A DNA stretch of 34,706 bases, taken from the NCBI GenBank assembly GCA_964516805.1, contig CAZEXI010000019.1:1-34706 (forward strand), in the 5' to 3' direction. Positions 31,136 to 34,706 of the stretch are shown piece after piece. Below the pieces are notes generated by a model. That model was given only the letters and a program-made list of their open reading frames with translations, was not told where the DNA came from and did no database searches. The DNA is from CAYSTL01 sp964516805 (GTDB lineage: Archaea; Thermoplasmatota; Thermoplasmata; Halarchaeoplasmatales; Halarchaeoplasmataceae). The translations under genes were made by a program, and so were the position numbers. Each line of letters opens with the position of its first letter. The first letter of the stretch is position 1.

Positions 31136-33412
31136 TCATGTGTTCTGGAATCTATAGAGCATCAGTTTTATCAGTGATGGAAGGAACACCGCTGCAGCGA
31201 TAAAAGCGAGTATCAATCCAAGCACTGGTACTCTTCCCAAAGACTGCATACCAGGATGATCTGCGATTATGAACGAAGAGAATGCTAGACATGTAGAAGC
31301 GGTTGTTAAGAATATGGCTTTCCCAGTATGCTGTATAACGTTCGGTAAAGAACCATTACCTTCTTCCTTATATCTGTGTATTATATGGATCCCATTATCT
31401 ATTCCTATACCTATCACCAGTGGTATCATCATTATTGATATGATATTGAGATCAACACTCAGCAATTCACTCAATCCAATTATACCTCCTATTCCAAATA
31501 TTACAGGAGTCAAAGCCAGTAAGGCATACAATGGATTTAGTTCTTTGAAACCTATATAAGCGATCAGTAGTATTGGAAGTCCAGCGATCATCGAAACCCT
31601 TATCACGTCGTCTTTGATAGCATCCATCAAAGAGTTGATCATGGAGGCTCTTGAAACGTAATCTTTGTCAACCTGTTCAATCTTATCGTACAAGTTCTGC
31701 CTGTAATCCTTGTCCCATAGATTTCCTTCTGGTTTTAATTTGATCAAGAATTCGGTGTTTTCACCATTCTCCGAGACCCAATCTTTCCTGAAACTCTCTG
31801 GAAGGTCTTTCCATGACATTCTGTTTATGTTGAGCCAGGATATGTTACTGAATTCAGGATGTATCTCTTTTGCTTTTTCGAATATTTGTAATTTCTCAGT
31901 TTGATTGTATGGGAGATGATCCAATATAGATTCCACTGTCATGATCTCTGGGATCGTTCTGAACTCTTCCATATTCCGTTGTAGTTCTTCGTAGGAATCT
32001 GCTACAACCATGATACTGTCCTCTGAATAGTTGAAGTTATCTTTCACTTTCTCAAGCTGCTTGTATGCAGGAATAGTTTTGGGCTGGATGGAAGATAGAT
32101 CACTGTTTAAATCGACTGAAGGTACATTGTAAGCGAAGAAAGAAAGAACGAGCACTAGGATTACGATCATCACGACTGCATGCTTGGCTGAAAATACACC
32201 TATCTTTTTAAGAAAACTAAATTTTGTCTTCTTCCTATGCATCTTTTCTCTAAGTTTACCTTTTCTTAGTCGAAGTGTTATCATAGCCGGGAGGGTGAAG
32301 AAAACACATGCTATCGTTACAACAAGACCGATAGCTAATATCAATCCCATCTCCTGCAGACCTTGAACCTTGCTGAACATAAGGGCACCGAAGGCTGCCG
32401 TAGTTGTCAATCCTCCGAGTATTACTGCTTTACCGGTATTGATAGATGTACGTTCGAAGGCCTTTCTGATATCATCATGCTTTTCTATCTCTTCTGTGAA
32501 TCTTGTTAAAATATGGATGCTGAAATCTATGCCTAGACCGAGTAGAAGTACAGCGAAAACAGCTGACATTATACTAAGAGCACCTATGGTTATCGATATC
32601 AATCCAGCAGTGATCAATATCCCGAAAAGTAGAGGTCCCAGTGAAAGTAAAGGTAAAGAGATGCTTCTGAAAGATATGAAAAGTAAGATCAAGATGAGTA
32701 TGAATGTTATGATCAAGGATGTGAACATGTCGCCCAATGCCAGTTCATCCCCCTGATGATCCATAACGACCATACTCCCAGTGTATCCCACATCAAGATC
32801 ACTGTATCTTTCCTTGCTGTTCTGTATATCATCGAGTGTATCTTCTAAACTTTCAAAGACTTCATTCCTTATCTTTGCTCCGTCAATTTTCACATCTAAT
32901 ATCATATTTAGAAGTAAGATCTCTCTGTTTTCAGAAACAATATAGGATGATCGGTTCATCTTTGTCATGATCATAGAGTAAGCCACCTGGACTGATTCTC
33001 TTGTAGCATTGGGATCCAATAAGAAACGTAATTGTTCTTCAGGAACGTATAATATGGATTTATTCTCACCAAAATTCATACTTTGGGTGTACTGGATGTT
33101 CGTAAAGTATTGACTTCTTTTTAACTCGCTACTTAGGTCCTGTAGGAAAAATTCAGCGTTGCTTCTATTGCTATCCGAACAGTCCACTACTACAGTGACG
33201 GTATCGTGCTCTCCGAACTTGCTAGAGACCTTCTCAAATTTATTAACGTCATCGGGCATGTCTTCACCGAAGGCGCTCTCGATACTAGTATCGATGGTCA
33301 ATTGTGATGCTAATCCTCCCATCAAAACTGCTATTATAATAAACGTGATCAGAACTTTTACTGGATGCTTTGTTGATACATCCATTATCCATTTTAGTAT
33401 ATTTTTTTCCAT
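31136..33412 (-). CDS. RND-superfamily (MMPL/HAE3-type) exporter
   Basis: 758 residues from the ATG at 33412. A GTG at 33421 is in frame, but GGAAGTGA, nearly identical to a full Shine-Dalgarno, lies five bases before the ATG and overlaps the GTG. Two homologous halves are seen, each with one N-terminal helix, a large outside loop, and five further helices, giving 12 membrane segments. The proton-relay segments GLGIDFSIHILTRF and GIGIDNGIHIIHRY in the fourth helix of each half are typical of HAE3/MMPL proteins. The family exports lipids, hopanoids or other hydrophobic compounds using the proton gradient. No membrane-fusion or outer-membrane partner is needed in an archaeon. It is divergent from an HTH regulator gene, a likely controller. 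Confidence 0.92.
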   Translation of the reverse strand: MEKNILKWIMDVSTKHPVKVLITFIIIAVLMGGLASQLTIDTSIESAFGEDMPDDVNKFEKVSSKFGEHDTVTVVVDCSDSNRSNAEFFLQDLSSELKRSQYFTNIQYTQSMNFGENKSILYVPEEQLRFLLDPNATRESVQVAYSMIMTKMNRSSYIVSENREILLLNMILDVKIDGAKIRNEVFESLEDTLDDIQNSKERYSDLDVGYTGSMVVMDHQGDELALGDMFTSLIITFILILILLFISFRSISLPLLSLGPLLFGILITAGLISITIGALSIMSAVFAVLLLGLGIDFSIHILTRFTEEIEKHDDIRKAFERTSINTGKAVILGGLTTTAAFGALMFSKVQGLQEMGLILAIGLVVTIACVFFTLPAMITLRLRKGKLREKMHRKKTKFSFLKKIGVFSAKHAVVMIVILVLVLSFFAYNVPSVDLNSDLSSIQPKTIPAYKQLEKVKDNFNYSEDSIMVVADSYEELQRNMEEFRTIPEIMTVESILDHLPYNQTEKLQIFEKAKEIHPEFSNISWLNINRMSWKDLPESFRKDWVSENGENTEFLIKLKPEGNLWDKDYRQNLYDKIEQVDKDYVSRASMINSLMDAIKDDVIRVSMIAGLPILLIAYIGFKELNPLYALLALTPVIFGIGGIIGLSELLSVDLNIISIMMIPLVIGIGIDNGIHIIHRYKEEGNGSLPNVIQHTGKAIFLTTASTCLAFSSFIIADHPGMQSLGRVPVLGLILAFIAAAVFLPSLIKLMLYRFQNT

Positions 33413-33484
33413 CCGTTTCACTTCCTTTTACAATAATAAACTATATTCAAAATCTATAATGGATTTGTGCCGGACATGTAAGGT

Positions 33485-33495
33485 AGTTTAAATAA
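33485..33495 (+). promoter_or_regulatory. Putative promoter of the HTH regulator
   Basis: GTTTAAATAAG at about 33485-33495 is a TATA-like box about 29 bases before the ATG at 33519. A 106-base gap separates this start from the exporter start at 33412, and both promoters lie in it. No strong operator repeat was seen. Confidence 0.4.
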
Positions 33496-33518
33496 GAAGA
33501 GTTTTTTAAGAAATAGAT

Positions 33519-34181
33519 ATGAGAAAACTAACGGTTAGATTATCTTTAAAACCCGAGATGAAAGAGATGATAGAACCTTTCTTGGAGTATGTAGAATCTT
33601 ACAAGATCCTAGAGATAGTTCGGTTAGATTTTCAAGAAGGTATCAAAGTAATGATAGTCAGTTTCAGACTTAGAGATAAATTCAGTTTGGATGATGTAGA
33701 ACCTCCAGAGTTCTTAGAAATTTTATCAGTATTGAAGCAGGAAGGAAATGAGTATTTTGTATTAATAAAAGTTGATGTTCCAGAAGGTTACATGTTCATG
33801 ATGCATGAATACAATAAACAACTTACAAAAGATATAATCTGGGATACTCCTATCTCAGTGGATGGTGATGAGGTCGTGTTGAGCTGTATTGGGGCCCAGG
33901 AAGAACTGAAGATGTTTCTTGATCTGATGGAATCTATGGGCGAGATAGAAAAAATAAAATTCACAAAGGCAACCTATGACAGTAAAGATCTTATTTCCAC
34001 TCTAACTGAAAAACAGAAAGAGGTAATCGAATTGGCAAAAAAGAAAGGATATTACGATTATCCAAGAGGGATAACTATAGAAGAACTTTCAAAGGAACTC
34101 AATATCAGCAAATCTACAACTTCTGAGCATCTGAGGAAGGCGGAACAGAGATTGATGTCGGAGATATTGGCAGCTATTTAA
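33519..34181 (+). CDS. Bacterio-opsin activator-type HTH transcriptional regulator (HTH_10)
   Basis: 220 residues. The C-terminal domain (about 162-213) reads LTEKQKEVIELAKKKGYYDY, then ITIEELSKELNISKSTTSEH and LRKAEQRL, the PF04967-type bat HTH. The N-terminal 155 residues form an unassigned sensor-like domain with alternating beta segments and acidic patches; no PAS or GAF motif is obvious. Such proteins are very common in haloarchaea and Thermoplasmata, and many regulate neighbouring genes in response to chemical or light signals. It lies divergent from the RND exporter, which is the most likely target. Repression or activation and the ligand cannot be told. Confidence 0.9.
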   Translation: MRKLTVRLSLKPEMKEMIEPFLEYVESYKILEIVRLDFQEGIKVMIVSFRLRDKFSLDDVEPPEFLEILSVLKQEGNEYFVLIKVDVPEGYMFMMHEYNKQLTKDIIWDTPISVDGDEVVLSCIGAQEELKMFLDLMESMGEIEKIKFTKATYDSKDLISTLTEKQKEVIELAKKKGYYDYPRGITIEELSKELNISKSTTSEHLRKAEQRLMSEILAAI

Positions 34182-34255
34182 GATATCAGATATGTTTCAC
34201 ATCTGAACAATCAAACATTTAAGTACAAGAAAATGAGTAGAATAAGCAGAGAAAA

Positions 34256-34706
34256 ATGATTTTCGATTGGTTCAAAGATAAGGTTGCAATCCTACCATTA
34301 CAGGGGCAAATCACTGAAAGTCAAGGGATGGGTCTACTTCCATCATTTATGCAGTCCTCTATATCAAAGATGGAAGAATATCTAGATGAGATGGAGAAAG
34401 ATAAAAAGTATAAAGGATTGATACTAGAGATCAATTCACCAGGAGGTTCACCCTACAAAAGCAGACAACTTGCCAAAAAGATATCGAAAATGGATATATT
34501 CAAGATCGCTCTTATTGAGGAACAGGGAACTTCTGGAGCTTATTGGATAGCTAATGCATGTGATATCATAGTTGCTGATGAATTGTCGAGTGTTGGAGGG
34601 ATAGGAACTATATCGATAAGGCCAGATTTTACTGATTTCATGGAAAAATTTGGTATCAAGATGGATGTTCAGGAAGAAGGGAAGTTCAAAGATGAAGGTT
34701 TGCCCT
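34256..34706 (+). CDS. S49 (SppA-like) serine peptidase, partial (C-terminus off the window)
   Basis: 150 codons are visible from the ATG at 34256. The S49 core is clear: ILEINSPGG (57-64), the nucleophile Ser93 in GTSGAYWIAN, and SSVGGIGTIS (111-120). There is no N-terminal signal or transmembrane helix in the visible part (MIFDWFKDKVAILPLQGQIT runs directly into the fold), unlike membrane-bound archaeal SppA, so it may be a cytoplasmic form. A catalytic lysine, usually C-terminal in this family, would lie beyond the window. Role: cleavage of signal peptides or other membrane-derived peptides is usual for the family. The gene follows the HTH regulator after 74 bases. Confidence 0.85.
   Translation, partial: MIFDWFKDKVAILPLQGQITESQGMGLLPSFMQSSISKMEEYLDEMEKDKKYKGLILEINSPGGSPYKSRQLAKKISKMDIFKIALIEEQGTSGAYWIANACDIIVADELSSVGGIGTISIRPDFTDFMEKFGIKMDVQEEGKFKDEGLP

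Noticed and set aside
1..34706. CRISPR arrays, insertion sequences, prophage, rRNA
   Set aside because: No regularly spaced direct repeats, transposase, integrase or phage structural genes, and no rRNA were found on reading.

Overview
This 34.7 kb window looks like an ordinary chromosomal segment of an AT-rich archaeon. Archaeal signs are TATA-like boxes about 25 bases before many start codons (near-leaderless transcripts), a bacterio-opsin-activator-type HTH regulator, SagB-, fructosamine kinase- and M20-type enzymes of archaeal flavour, frequent AGA/AGG arginine codons with a tRNA-Arg(UCU), and short overlapping operons. Bacterial-type GyrB-GyrA and a folate-based one-carbon set (PurH, FolC, formate-tetrahydrofolate ligase, ThyX) narrow this towards Thermoplasmatota or halophile-related Euryarchaeota. 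Many proteins are Asp/Glu-rich. The exact lineage cannot be fixed from the sequence alone.

Layout. 1-1753 (minus): two subunits of an amino-acid or opine dehydrogenase-type flavo-iron-sulfur complex, one cut by the window edge. 1996-2289: small zinc-ribbon membrane protein. 2330-7017: gyrB-gyrA behind an unusually long leader with a hairpin and a tiny ORF. 7085-7159: tRNA-Arg(UCU). 7170-10934: a possible 25-residue ORF with the best Shine-Dalgarno match of the window, a Na+/H+ antiporter, a DUF998 membrane protein, a SagB-like nitroreductase and an unrecognised membrane protein. 10948-13646 (minus): tldD-tldE. 13753-17253: aldo/keto reductase, kynureninase and a DUF1611/DgcN-like protein.

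17243-22708 (minus) is a tight overlapping operon, purH-folC-nth-dgcA-like-mptG-like. With the convergent dgcN-like gene it brings together the two signature enzymes of the N-acetyl-D-glutamate route, a beta-RFAP synthase homologue, and folate-linked genes. 23549-25903 carries fhs-thyX, so purine formylation, folate glutamylation, formate activation and dTMP synthesis are all encoded within about 5 kb. 25993-26650 is a vapBC-type toxin-antitoxin module with a perfect 10-bp inverted-repeat operator. 26726-29413: M20 amidohydrolase, methyltransferase and SRAP (HMCES/YedK) protein. 29490-31126: double-receiver protein coupled to a fructosamine-kinase-like enzyme. 31136-34181: RND/MMPL exporter divergent from the HTH regulator. 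The right edge cuts an S49 (SppA-like) peptidase.

No CRISPR array, insertion sequence, rRNA or prophage was seen. The parts most worth a second look are the DgcN/DgcA/MptG-like neighbourhood, the gyrB leader, the vapBC operator, the small ORF at 7170-7247 and the receiver-fructosamine kinase pair.
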